Origin: CAZYFH01 sp964646815
GTDB taxonomy: Bacteria > Acidobacteriota > Vicinamibacteria > Vicinamibacterales > UBA8438
Assembly: GCA_964646815.1 (NCBI GenBank)
Contig: CAZYFH010000003.1
Location: forward strand, 102,812-166,811
Length of the DNA: 64,000 bases
Reading direction: 5' to 3'
Within the stretch, counting starts at the first letter, position 1. Every line of letters starts with the position of its first letter. Shown piece after piece: positions 1 to 8,099 of this stretch. The position numbers and the translations under genes are program-made. The notes beneath the pieces are model-generated. The model did not search any database. It was not told the origin of the DNA and saw only the letters and a program-made list of their open reading frames with translations.

Positions 1-154
1 CGACGATCAGCGAGAACGCACTCGTGGGTACTTCGGGGCGCTGCCAGACATGGTCGCAGCTCCCGCAATGCATCCATCCACCGGCCGTCGGCGTCGCCGT
101 GAGCGCGTCCGGCCTGGAATCGTGCCCGCACCTGGAACATGTGACCGTGACCAT
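1..154 (-). CDS. Small zinc-ribbon protein, partial (runs off left edge)
   Basis: An open frame starts at the ATG complementary to 152-154 and continues to the window edge without a stop, giving 51 codons. The product contains two cysteine pairs, C-S-R-C near the start and C-G-S-C about 28 residues later, with a W-x-x-C-G-S-C context, so a single zinc ribbon is likely. A TAGAAT box at 164-169 lies 9 nt before the ATG on this strand. The gene lies downstream of, and on the same strand as, the DUF5916 gene that ends at 200, but has its own promoter-like box. The C-terminal part is missing, so no function can be assigned. It could be a stand-alone zinc ribbon or the N-terminus of a larger protein. 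Confidence 0.5.
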   Translation of the reverse strand, partial: MVTVTCSRCGHDSRPDALTATPTAGGWMHCGSCDHVWQRPEVPTSAFSLIV

Positions 155-163
155 GCGTTGACC

Positions 164-169
164 ATTCTA
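164..169 (-). promoter_or_regulatory. Candidate -10 box (TAGAAT) for the left-edge zinc-ribbon gene
   Basis: TAGAAT reads on the minus strand, 9 nt before the ATG at 154. This spacing would put the transcript start almost at the start codon. I see no clear -35 element. Confidence 0.35.
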
Positions 170-199
170 TCTGCAGCACGGATGCGCTCCGCATCCAGC

Positions 200-3046
200 C
201 TAAAAGCGGAAGAGTCGATTGATCTTCACGACGAACGCGCGATTCTGCAACGTGGGGAAGCGGGGCGTCAGCGTGTTGCGCTCGTCCGTGTAGACCACGA
301 ACAGCTCGCTCCCCGGTCGATACTCCCACCGGAGCCGGATGTTCGTGCTGAGTGAATCGGCCCCGGAGTTGAACTGCAGCAACGCGGCAACGAACATCCG
401 GGGCGAAACGGTGTACGTCGCACGCGTCGAGACGAGTTCGCTCGTGAAGTCGCCTTCCGGGAGCGTCACCCAGTTGACCGAAACCGTCGGCTCCAGATAC
501 AGCTGCGGTGTCAACCCGACGCGGCCGAACATGTACCCGACGCTGGTCTTGTCGCCACCAAAGAACCCTCCGTGGTCGAAGGTCACTCCGCCGGACACCT
601 TGCGCTGTTGCCCCAGAGCGTAGACGAGACGCGTATTGACAAAGGAGTACGCCCCAACGGGGATCGTAACGTCGCGTGCGATGGGAAATGACTGTTGCAG
701 CAGCTCGTAGTTGTCGGTCACTCCGGCAAAGAAACGATCACTGTTCTCGAACTCGATCCCGAACAGCGCCTGCTGCAGTCTCGTCTCGAGACGACCGCGA
801 CCATCGGTGATGTAGTCGACGCTGCCTTCCCAGAGGAACTTGCGCACGGCGTCAATCGAATGGGGGCGTGGGCTGTAGCGGACTTTCGCGAAGTTGCGTC
901 GGAGGTCATCGCGGCGAACGAACCCAATCTCTGGATTGAAATTGGCCCCGACGTCCAGATGGTCGAAGAGCACACCCCAGCGGTCGCCGTTGTAGTCGAG
1001 CTTTGCTTGGTGGCTCGTATCGTCGCCACGACGCCTCGGCGTGTCAGTCCCGGCAAGATAGGCGTTAATGTTCAGGTTGTCGTAGAAAGAAAAATTGGCA
1101 TCGACACCATAGGTATAGTTCGCCCCCTGACCCGCGGTCGACACCGAGCGCCCCGTGAACATCCCCCCGACGGAGCTACGTCGCAGTACGTCGCGCTTGA
1201 GGCGGACGACGGAAAAATTCGTCGGGACGGCGCCCGATCCCACGTCCTCGTCAGTCTGAACGTCGAGCACACCGACGCTGTATGGCCCCACTTTACCGGT
1301 CAAGCGGCCGCCGCCGAGGATCGGCACGGCCCGTCCGTCGTTGAACCCGATGCGACGGCTGAAGAAGAGAATGGGTGCCTGGACGGGGAATAGCTCGCCA
1401 CTGAAATAATAGACGGTCGGGTCGGTCCGGTAGCCGGCGCCGAAGTCGAAGATCCCCTGTCCTTCGAGAAAGAACTCGCGCTTCTCTGGAAAGAACAGGC
1501 TGAAGCGCGTCAGGTCAACCTGCTGCTCGTCTACCTCGACCTGCGCGAAGTCGGTGTTGTAGGTGAAATCGGCCGTCAGCGCCTCCGTCACGCCGTATTT
1601 AACGTCAAAGCCGACGTCGCCCCCGAGCACGTTGGCCAACGGTGGGTTTGCATTCACGTCAGTGGTCAGATCGGAAATAGCGTACGGCTTGATCTCGATC
1701 CGGGTTCCCGAGTCGGGGACTTCAAGATCGACGAGCGTAGCGGCAGACGACAGCTGGAACATTCCGTTAAAACTGAGAGCCGCCGGGATCGGCGTCAGAA
1801 ACGACGCCTCGTTTTTCCAGGGGACACGGCGCTCAAAGTTGATTCCCCAGATCTGCGCCGAATCGGACCGATACCGAAGCGACTTGAACGGGATGGCCAT
1901 CTCGACGTTCCAGCCGTCCTCGAAGCGGCTGCTCTGGACGTCCCACACGGCGTTCCAATCCATGTTGTAGGTCCGCCCCTCGTCGGTGATCGTCGTATCG
2001 AACAGACCGCCGAGTGCGTTCGTGATGAAGGCGACACCGTTTCGGCGATCGTAGAAGGTGTCGAGGACGACCGCGAAGGTCTCGTTGCCGAACATGCCAA
2101 AAGCGTCGCGCTTCATCTCGTTGGCGATAATCCGGTCCGGCTCGGAGTTCCAGCAGCGCGCCGCGATATAGATTGTGTCGTGATCGAACATAATCCATAC
2201 CTCGGTTTGCTCCGTGGCAGGCGCCCCTTCGTCCGGCTCCTGCTGGATGAAATCCGTGATGGGCTCGACGGTGTGGTAAACACGCTCATCCAGTTGACCG
2301 TCAAGTGTGAGCGGTTCATCGAGCCGAATCGCGCGTACCGTGACGCGCCCGGCACCGTCCCGTGCCGCCACCTCGGGTGCTATTGGCGGCGGCGGGCCGT
2401 CGATCACCACCGCAGACATCGCGAGCGCGGTACGGGGCCGGGCGCTCCGGGACACCGAAGCGACCGGTGGTGCGGCATCTGGCGCCGGCGCCCCCGTCGT
2501 GCTCGGCCTCCCGGTCGCGGATTCGGCAATCGCAGTCTCCGGCACCGCGCCGCCCTCGGCCGACGCGGCCTCAGCGTTGAATCGCGCCTCTCCGCCGGGG
2601 GCCGCCGCCAGCGAGCCGAGCCCCGCGGCAAGCTGGGCACCCAGCTCGTCTTGGAGCTGGAACAGCGCGGTCAGCTCCCCGTCGACCCGTGCGGTGTGGA
2701 CCGTGCGTCTCGTGTCGGTGTCGATCACCGCCGCCGTAATCTGGATCCGATTCCCTAACCGCTGATAGGCACCGCGGACCACCCAGCGTGGCGTGGTCGC
2801 CCGCGCGCCGAGGTCGACCGCCAGCGCTTCGGCGATGCCGTCGCCAACCCACGCGTCGGAGGGATCGCGACTCAGGTTGCGGAACCGCTCGACGCCGATC
2901 GCGCCCCGTGTGACGGAGGTTCGGTCACCCAATTCGTCGGCCGGCTGAGCGAACGTGCCCGGTGGACACGTGAGCACGGCCACACCGAGCAGACCAGTTG
3001 CCACACAGCACCGCATGGAGAGGGTCGTCACGGGGCGAGCCAACAC
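200..3046 (-). CDS. Outer-membrane protein: FlgO/TolB-like domain fused to DUF5916/CBM9-like domain and beta-barrel
   Basis: The 948-residue product has a short hydrophobic signal region (about 12-33). A FlgO/TolB-N-like domain follows at 50-145, with motifs DAWVGDGIAE and GAYQRLG. A low-complexity Ala/Pro linker (about 150-230) leads to a carbohydrate-binding-like module at about 235-330 (LDEPLTLDGQLDE...). The remainder is DUF5916-type beta-barrel, ending in Phe as many outer-membrane proteins do. Family knowledge points to an outer-membrane location; the substrate is unknown. The start used is GTG at 3046, 8 nt after a TACAGT box; ATG at 3016 is the alternative and would still keep the signal peptide. 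The gene diverges from the amidase at 3068 with only 21 bp between. A stand-alone paralogue of the N-terminal domain lies at 29940-30548. Confidence 0.85.
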   Translation of the reverse strand: MLARPVTTLSMRCCVATGLLGVAVLTCPPGTFAQPADELGDRTSVTRGAIGVERFRNLSRDPSDAWVGDGIAEALAVDLGARATTPRWVVRGAYQRLGNRIQITAAVIDTDTRRTVHTARVDGELTALFQLQDELGAQLAAGLGSLAAAPGGEARFNAEAASAEGGAVPETAIAESATGRPSTTGAPAPDAAPPVASVSRSARPRTALAMSAVVIDGPPPPIAPEVAARDGAGRVTVRAIRLDEPLTLDGQLDERVYHTVEPITDFIQQEPDEGAPATEQTEVWIMFDHDTIYIAARCWNSEPDRIIANEMKRDAFGMFGNETFAVVLDTFYDRRNGVAFITNALGGLFDTTITDEGRTYNMDWNAVWDVQSSRFEDGWNVEMAIPFKSLRYRSDSAQIWGINFERRVPWKNEASFLTPIPAALSFNGMFQLSSAATLVDLEVPDSGTRIEIKPYAISDLTTDVNANPPLANVLGGDVGFDVKYGVTEALTADFTYNTDFAQVEVDEQQVDLTRFSLFFPEKREFFLEGQGIFDFGAGYRTDPTVYYFSGELFPVQAPILFFSRRIGFNDGRAVPILGGGRLTGKVGPYSVGVLDVQTDEDVGSGAVPTNFSVVRLKRDVLRRSSVGGMFTGRSVSTAGQGANYTYGVDANFSFYDNLNINAYLAGTDTPRRRGDDTSHQAKLDYNGDRWGVLFDHLDVGANFNPEIGFVRRDDLRRNFAKVRYSPRPHSIDAVRKFLWEGSVDYITDGRGRLETRLQQALFGIEFENSDRFFAGVTDNYELLQQSFPIARDVTIPVGAYSFVNTRLVYALGQQRKVSGGVTFDHGGFFGGDKTSVGYMFGRVGLTPQLYLEPTVSVNWVTLPEGDFTSELVSTRATYTVSPRMFVAALLQFNSGADSLSTNIRLRWEYRPGSELFVVYTDERNTLTPRFPTLQNRAFVVKINRLFRF

Positions 3047-3060
3047 AGTAGTCTACTGTA
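3045..3060. promoter_or_regulatory. Palindromic overlapping divergent -10 boxes
   Basis: The sequence ACAGTAG-T-CTACTGT at 3045-3059 is a perfect 7-bp inverted repeat with a 1-nt centre. Read on the plus strand, TACTGT (3054-3059) lies 8 nt before the GTG at 3068. Read on the minus strand, TACAGT (3060-3055) lies 8 nt before the GTG at 3046. The palindrome therefore supplies both -10 boxes for two divergent genes that look leaderless. It could equally be a repressor operator. Confidence 0.5.
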
Positions 3061-3067
3061 AGCGACC

Positions 3068-4501
3068 GTGGCGACCCGACCGACCGATCTGTGCTTCCAA
3101 TCGGCGACGGAGCTCGCCAGGCTCATCGCGTCGGGACAGGCATCGGCCGTCGAGGTCATGGACGCGCACCTGGCGCAGATCGAGCGTGCGAACCCGACAT
3201 TGAACGCGATCGTGACGCTCCTTCCGAACGAGGCACGGGAGCACGCCGCGGCAGCTGACGCAGTGCTGGCTCGCCACGAGACGATCGGGCCGCTCCACGG
3301 CTTGCCGGTCGCTCACAAGGATCTGACGCGGACCAAAGGGATCCGCACGACGTTCGGGTCCAAGGTGTTCGAGCATTTCGTGCCAGATGAGGACGCGCTG
3401 ATTGTTCAGCGGCTTCGGGCCGCCGGGGCCATTACGATCGGCAAGACCAACACGCCGGAGTTCGGCGCTGGGTCGCAGACGTTCAACGATGTCTTCGGCG
3501 CGACCCTCAACCCATACGATGTGACGAAGACGTGTGGGGGCAGCAGCGGTGGGGCCGCGGTGGCACTGGCCGCCGGCATGGTACCCATCGCTGACGGCAG
3601 CGACCTAGGGGGCTCGCTGCGAAACCCCGCCAGCTTCTGCAATGTTGTTGGCTTTCGCCCGTCGGCAGGACGCGTGCCGGTGTGGCCGAGCCAGGCCGCT
3701 TGGTTTCCGCTGGCGGTACAGGGTCCCATGGCACGGACTGTTGCAGACGTGGCGATGGTCTTGAGCGCGATCGCCGGGCCCGACACCCGTACGCCACTGT
3801 CGCTACCAGAAACGGGTGCGACCTTCGACCGGCCGTTGACCCGTGACTTCAACGGCACACCGGTGGCGTGGAGTCTCGACTTCGGCGGCCTCCCCTTCGA
3901 TCCGCGCGTGACAGCCGTCGTGGAGGCGCAGCGAGAGCGCTTCGAGATGATCGGCTGCGACATTACCGATGCAGGACCCGATGTCACGGACGCCGACGAG
4001 GTCTTCAAGGCATGGCGGGCGTGGTACTTTGAACTTTGTTACGGCTCCTTGCTCGACGAGCACCGGGAGACGTTGAAGGACACGGTCATCTGGAACATCG
4101 AGGAGGGACGCCGGCTATCGGGACCACGCCTCGGCGAAATGGCGCGCAAACGGACCGCGCTGCTGGAGCGTGTGCACCGGTTCATGAGCCGTCACGACTT
4201 CCTGGTACTCCCCGTCAGCCAAGTCCCGCCGTTCGATGTCAGCGAACCGTACGTCACCGAGATCAACGGTGTCTCGATGGAGACGTACATCGACTGGATG
4301 GCCTCGTGTACCTACATCTCAGTACTGGGTCTGCCGGCCATCTCCGTGCCGTGCGGCTTCACACCAGAAGGCCTGCCGGTGGGAATCCAGATCGTCGGAC
4401 GGCAGCAAGACGACTTCGGCGTGCTGCAGCTCGCCCACGCGTTCGAGCGGGTCACCCATTTCGGCCGACGGCGGCCAGTACTGCCAACCAGCAGCGAGTG
4501 A
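3068..4501 (+). CDS. Amidase (amidase-signature family)
   Basis: The 477-residue product carries the Ser-cisSer-Lys triad of the amidase-signature family: Lys84 in AHKDLT, Ser159 in the GGSSGG loop and the nucleophile Ser183 in GSDLGGS. Such enzymes hydrolyse carboxamides. The relative GatA works in tRNA amidation, but there is no gatB or gatC next door, so a stand-alone catabolic amidase is more likely. No signal peptide is visible, so it should be cytoplasmic. The GTG start at 3068 is 8 nt after a TACTGT box and no Shine-Dalgarno is present, consistent with a leaderless message. Substrate specificity cannot be read from the sequence. Confidence 0.9.
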   Translation: MATRPTDLCFQSATELARLIASGQASAVEVMDAHLAQIERANPTLNAIVTLLPNEAREHAAAADAVLARHETIGPLHGLPVAHKDLTRTKGIRTTFGSKVFEHFVPDEDALIVQRLRAAGAITIGKTNTPEFGAGSQTFNDVFGATLNPYDVTKTCGGSSGGAAVALAAGMVPIADGSDLGGSLRNPASFCNVVGFRPSAGRVPVWPSQAAWFPLAVQGPMARTVADVAMVLSAIAGPDTRTPLSLPETGATFDRPLTRDFNGTPVAWSLDFGGLPFDPRVTAVVEAQRERFEMIGCDITDAGPDVTDADEVFKAWRAWYFELCYGSLLDEHRETLKDTVIWNIEEGRRLSGPRLGEMARKRTALLERVHRFMSRHDFLVLPVSQVPPFDVSEPYVTEINGVSMETYIDWMASCTYISVLGLPAISVPCGFTPEGLPVGIQIVGRQQDDFGVLQLAHAFERVTHFGRRRPVLPTSSE

Positions 4502-4515
4502 ACATGGCGCACGTC

Positions 4516-4680
4516 CTAACCCCAGAGTTCACGTGGGTTGCCACCGTCTCGCGCAGGACTGGGCGGTGACGGCGAGGCGCAACGAAGGAATGTGCGGGCC
4601 CACATGACTGAACCGCAACGCCGCCCTCGTCGTTCAGAACTAGTGAGACAGGCCACCCATGTGAACTTTGGGGTTCAGCC
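4516..4680. repeat. Mini element with imperfect ~36-bp terminal inverted repeats
   Basis: The left arm, 4516-4552, and the reverse complement of 4643-4680 match over about 36 bp with roughly five substitutions and short gaps. The core AACCCCARAGTTCACRTGGG is shared. The element spans about 165 bp just after the amidase stop and contains the ATG (4604) usable by the following esterase. It resembles a MITE-like or other non-autonomous palindromic element. I found no transposase and no second full copy in the window. Confidence 0.5.
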
Positions 4681-5692
4681 GGCAACTGATGAACGGCAAC
4701 GCACGGAGCGCGAGCGGCGCCGGCGGGTGACCGCCGTTAGCGCGTGGGTGGCGCTCGCCATCGGCTCGGCCACGGCGGCGCATGCGCAGCGCGCGCCGAT
4801 CGAGACGGTCGAGTTTCACGCTGAGTCGGTCGACCGGACAATGAAATACAACATCCTCCTCCCGTCGAGCTACGGAGACGAGACGAACGTCGATCGCGAC
4901 TACCCGACCCTGTATCTCCTCCATGGGACCGACCGCAGCTTCCAGACCTGGCGGGGCATGCTCCAAGCGCTGGACGATCGCGATCTGATCATCGTCATGC
5001 CCGATGCCGGGAATTCCTTCTACGTCAACTGGACCCGGACGGACGATGCGGGGACTAACGCCTGGGAGAATTACATCGTGGCGGACGTCGTCGGACATGT
5101 CGAAGCGAATTTCCGCGCGCTGTCACGACGCGAAGGGCGTGGGATCGCCGGCTTTTCGATGGGCGGCTACGGCGCTCTCGTTATCGGGCTTCGGCATCCC
5201 GATCTGTTCGTGACCATCGGCAGCCAGTCCGGCACGCTGGACTACGGGCGATCCGCCGCGGCACGGCTCCGAATCGGAGGTCTCGCCTACCCGCCGCAGC
5301 GATACGCACCCGACGTGGAGTCGCAACGTACCGTGAACGATCCGGACATCGGAGTGCCTGGGTTCAGCAGCCTCAGCGACCGGACCCCGAAGGGCCAGCC
5401 CTTCGTCACGTCTGAGCAAGCCGACGCCCACGACCCGTTCATGCTCGTCATGCGGGTCCCGCGACATCAGTTGCCGTTCATCCAGATCGACTGCGGGACG
5501 GGAGACGCACTCCTCAACATCTCGCAGTCCTTCGCTGGCCTGCTGCTCGACGCCGCCATCCCTGTCGAGTTCAGCCAGCGCAGGGGCGGGCACGACCCCG
5601 CCTACTGGGTCGAGGCGTACCGGTATGCTGTCGACATGCACCACAAAGCCATGCGGCACGCCCTTGAGCGCGGGTCAGGAAATTGGCGGTAA
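4604..5692 (+). CDS. Secreted esterase, alpha/beta-hydrolase (putative esterase D-like)
   Basis: The product has a hydrophobic stretch followed by A-H-A-Q, a likely signal-peptidase site. The catalytic part begins at APIETVEF, with the block LYLLHGTD (oxyanion region) and the nucleophile elbow GFSMGGYGAL. A late GGHDPAYW supplies the probable catalytic His. These features match the esterase D / feruloyl-esterase-like hydrolases that cleave carboxylic esters. The start is uncertain: ATG at 4604 lies inside the inverted-repeat element and gives an unusually long N-region. GTG at 4727 is in frame but lacks the basic n-region RERRRR. The insertion may have disturbed the original start. The substrate is unknown. 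Confidence 0.8.
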   Translation: MTEPQRRPRRSELVRQATHVNFGVQPATDERQRTERERRRRVTAVSAWVALAIGSATAAHAQRAPIETVEFHAESVDRTMKYNILLPSSYGDETNVDRDYPTLYLLHGTDRSFQTWRGMLQALDDRDLIIVMPDAGNSFYVNWTRTDDAGTNAWENYIVADVVGHVEANFRALSRREGRGIAGFSMGGYGALVIGLRHPDLFVTIGSQSGTLDYGRSAAARLRIGGLAYPPQRYAPDVESQRTVNDPDIGVPGFSSLSDRTPKGQPFVTSEQADAHDPFMLVMRVPRHQLPFIQIDCGTGDALLNISQSFAGLLLDAAIPVEFSQRRGGHDPAYWVEAYRYAVDMHHKAMRHALERGSGNWR

Positions 5693-5766
5693 CGAGCCGG
5701 CCGCCAGCCACCGAGGAGCCGTCTGCGACACCAGGGATCCTCGACTCGAACGCTCGGGAAAGCGGG

Positions 5767-5772
5767 TACAAT
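5767..5772 (+). promoter_or_regulatory. Candidate -10 box (TACAAT)
   Basis: TACAAT lies 44 nt upstream of the ATG at 5817. A purine-rich GAGAGGA Shine-Dalgarno sits just before the start, so this gene would have a conventional leader, unlike several others here. Confidence 0.35.
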
Positions 5773-5816
5773 ACGGCGGTTTGGCAACGCGTTCCCGGCA
5801 CTCGTGAGAGGACACT

Positions 5817-8000
5817 ATGAGCACTCCACGTATCCGCACATTTGCACTGCTGGCCATGGCGCTGCTCGTGGCCGCCGGCGTCCCGCTCGTCGATCGCGGG
5901 GTCGCTGCCCGCCAGGCGGTGGCCATCGATGCGGACGACATCGGTGGCGTCGTCCGCGGCCCCGACGGGCCGGAGGCCGGCGTCTGGGTTATCGCCGAGA
6001 CCGATGACCTCAGCACGCTCTATCGCAAGATCGTCGTGACCGACGACGCGGGGCGTTATGTGCTGCCCGACCTCCCCGATGCGACCTTCGACATCTGGGT
6101 GCGAGGATACGGGCTGAAGGACTCGCAAAGGGTGGCCGGCGAGCCTGGCCAGGCGTTGAATCTCACCGCCGCAGCGGCAGCGACGCCCGGTGAAGCCTCC
6201 GAGGTGTATCCGGCCAACTACTGGTATTCGCTGATGGAAGTGCCCCCCAAGAGCGACTTCCCAGGCACCGGCCCGGAGGGGAACGGCATCGCCACCGGCG
6301 TTCGGACCCAGGCCCACTGGGTCGACCTGCTCAAACAGGGCTGCCAGCTCTGCCATCAGCTCGGCAACCTGGCGACGCGAGAGGTCCCGAACCCGGAGGA
6401 CTTCGACTCGACCGAGGCGGCGTGGGCGCATCGGATCGCGACCGGCCAGCGTGCCTCGAACATGACCGGCACGTTAGGCCGCTTCGGGCGCGAGCGCGCG
6501 GTGGCCGCCTATGCGGATTGGACGGACCGGATCACGGCCGGTGAGGTGCCCGAACAGCCACCCCGTCCGCAGGGCCGGGAGCGCGACGTAGTCCTGACGA
6601 TGTGGGAGTGGGGCGGTCAGACCGCGTACATCCACGACGAGGTCGCGAGCGACAAGCGCGACCCCCGTGTCAACGCGGGCGGCCCGGTCTACGGGGTCGA
6701 GTTCGCCAACGACAAGCTCGTCTGGGTCGACCCGACGACGAACGAGGCGCGAGAAGTGCGGCTGCCCGTGCGCGACACGCCCGGTGAGGGCGACTTCCGG
6801 TCGTATATCAGACAGGAAATGCCGAACCCGTCCTTCTACTTCGGCGATGAGCTGATCTGGGACAATCCTGGGAATCCGCACAACCCGATGATGGACGGTG
6901 AGGGCCGTGTCTGGATGACTCACCAGATCCGGGGCCCCGGCAACCCGGCGTGGTGTCAGGAAGGTTCGGGCAACAGGTTCGCCGAGTACTATCCGCTGGC
7001 GGCCGCGGCGCGGCACGTCGCCTACTACGACCCGGACAGCGATGAGGTGGAGCTGATTGACACCTGCTTCAACACTCATCATTTACAGTTCGGTTTCGAC
7101 GACGACAACACGCTCTACCTCAGCTCGGTCAGCGACGTCATCGGGTGGATCAACACCAGGGTCTACGCCGACACGGGCGACGAACGGACCTCGCAGGGTT
7201 GGTGCCCGACCATCGTCGATACCAACGGCGACGGCCGCATCACGGAATGGACCGGTCTCCGAGACGAGCCCGACCCCACCAAGGACCGGCAAATGGGACG
7301 TGGCTGGTACGGCATCGTACCGGATCCGACGGCGGACAACGTCGTGTGGGGCGCGGCCGCGGGTGTGCCGGGACAGATCGTACGGCTGTCGATCGGGGAC
7401 AACCCGCCGGAGACCTGTATCGCCGAGTACTACCAGCCGCCGTTCGAGAACGCCCGAGCGCCGATTCAAGGCTACTCTCCGCGCGGGATCGATATCGACC
7501 AGCACGGTGTCATCTGGACGGCGCTCTCCGGCAGCGGGCACTTCGCGAAGTTCGACCGGCGTGAGTGCGCCGTGTTGAACGGGCCGACGGCGACGGGTCA
7601 GCACTGCCCCGAGGGCTGGACGCTCTATGCGACCCCGGGTCCCCAGATGAAGGGGGTCACCGACCACGGAAGCGCCGACTTCCACTATTACAACTGGGTC
7701 GATCAGTTCGACACGCTGGGGCTCGGGGAGAACGTGCCAATCGCCACCGGGTCGACGTCCGATTCGCTGCTCGCGTTCCTGCCGGATGCCGAGGAGTTCG
7801 TGATTATGCGCGTCCCCTATCCGCTCGGGTTCTACTCGCGGGGCATGGACGGCCGCATCGACGATCCCGACGCCGGCTGGAAAGGTCGGGCCGTCTGGGC
7901 CGACTACGGCACGAACGCCGTCTGGCATACGGAAGGCGGCAAGGGTACGGAAGGCAACCTGGTGAAGTTCCAGGTGCGGCCTGACCCGTTGGCTCACTGA
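5817..8000 (+). CDS. Secreted carboxypeptidase-regulatory-like / cytochrome c / virginiamycin-B-lyase-like protein
   Basis: The 727-residue product starts with a signal peptide (residues 1-32). A carboxypeptidase-regulatory-like beta-sandwich follows at about 40-120, with the typical DDAGRYVLPDLP. A single c-type haem motif CQLCH lies at 176-180. The long C-terminal region has repeated tryptophan- and aspartate-rich blades such as DNPGNPHNPMMDGEGRVW, resembling the Vgb (virginiamycin B lyase) beta-propeller. Proteins of this architecture are periplasmic, and the role is not established; an electron-transfer or oxidative function is plausible from the haem. The start is supported by GAGAGGA just upstream. 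A strong hairpin follows the stop. Confidence 0.75.
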   Translation: MSTPRIRTFALLAMALLVAAGVPLVDRGVAARQAVAIDADDIGGVVRGPDGPEAGVWVIAETDDLSTLYRKIVVTDDAGRYVLPDLPDATFDIWVRGYGLKDSQRVAGEPGQALNLTAAAAATPGEASEVYPANYWYSLMEVPPKSDFPGTGPEGNGIATGVRTQAHWVDLLKQGCQLCHQLGNLATREVPNPEDFDSTEAAWAHRIATGQRASNMTGTLGRFGRERAVAAYADWTDRITAGEVPEQPPRPQGRERDVVLTMWEWGGQTAYIHDEVASDKRDPRVNAGGPVYGVEFANDKLVWVDPTTNEAREVRLPVRDTPGEGDFRSYIRQEMPNPSFYFGDELIWDNPGNPHNPMMDGEGRVWMTHQIRGPGNPAWCQEGSGNRFAEYYPLAAAARHVAYYDPDSDEVELIDTCFNTHHLQFGFDDDNTLYLSSVSDVIGWINTRVYADTGDERTSQGWCPTIVDTNGDGRITEWTGLRDEPDPTKDRQMGRGWYGIVPDPTADNVVWGAAAGVPGQIVRLSIGDNPPETCIAEYYQPPFENARAPIQGYSPRGIDIDQHGVIWTALSGSGHFAKFDRRECAVLNGPTATGQHCPEGWTLYATPGPQMKGVTDHGSADFHYYNWVDQFDTLGLGENVPIATGSTSDSLLAFLPDAEEFVIMRVPYPLGFYSRGMDGRIDDPDAGWKGRAVWADYGTNAVWHTEGGKGTEGNLVKFQVRPDPLAH

Positions 8001-8004
8001 GACC

Positions 8005-8043
8005 GGCGCCCGCGGCGTACGCGCACCTTGCGCCGCGGGCGCC
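8005..8043. terminator. Hairpin terminator-like inverted repeat
   Basis: A perfect 13-bp inverted repeat (GGCGCCCGCGGCG and its complement, 8005-8017 and 8031-8043) with a 13-nt loop begins 5 nt after the stop at 8000. It lies between two convergent genes. No U-tract follows, so it may act as a bidirectional or factor-assisted terminator. Confidence 0.6.
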
Positions 8044-8099
8044 ACGTCGACTCACGTCTGGGTTAGTACCGCGGAGTGGCCGCGTGGGGTCCTGTCCGA

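Noticed and set aside
3068..4501. Amidase as GatA of the tRNA amidotransferase
   Set aside because: No gatB or gatC is adjacent and the sequence lacks features that would favour GatA over general amidases.
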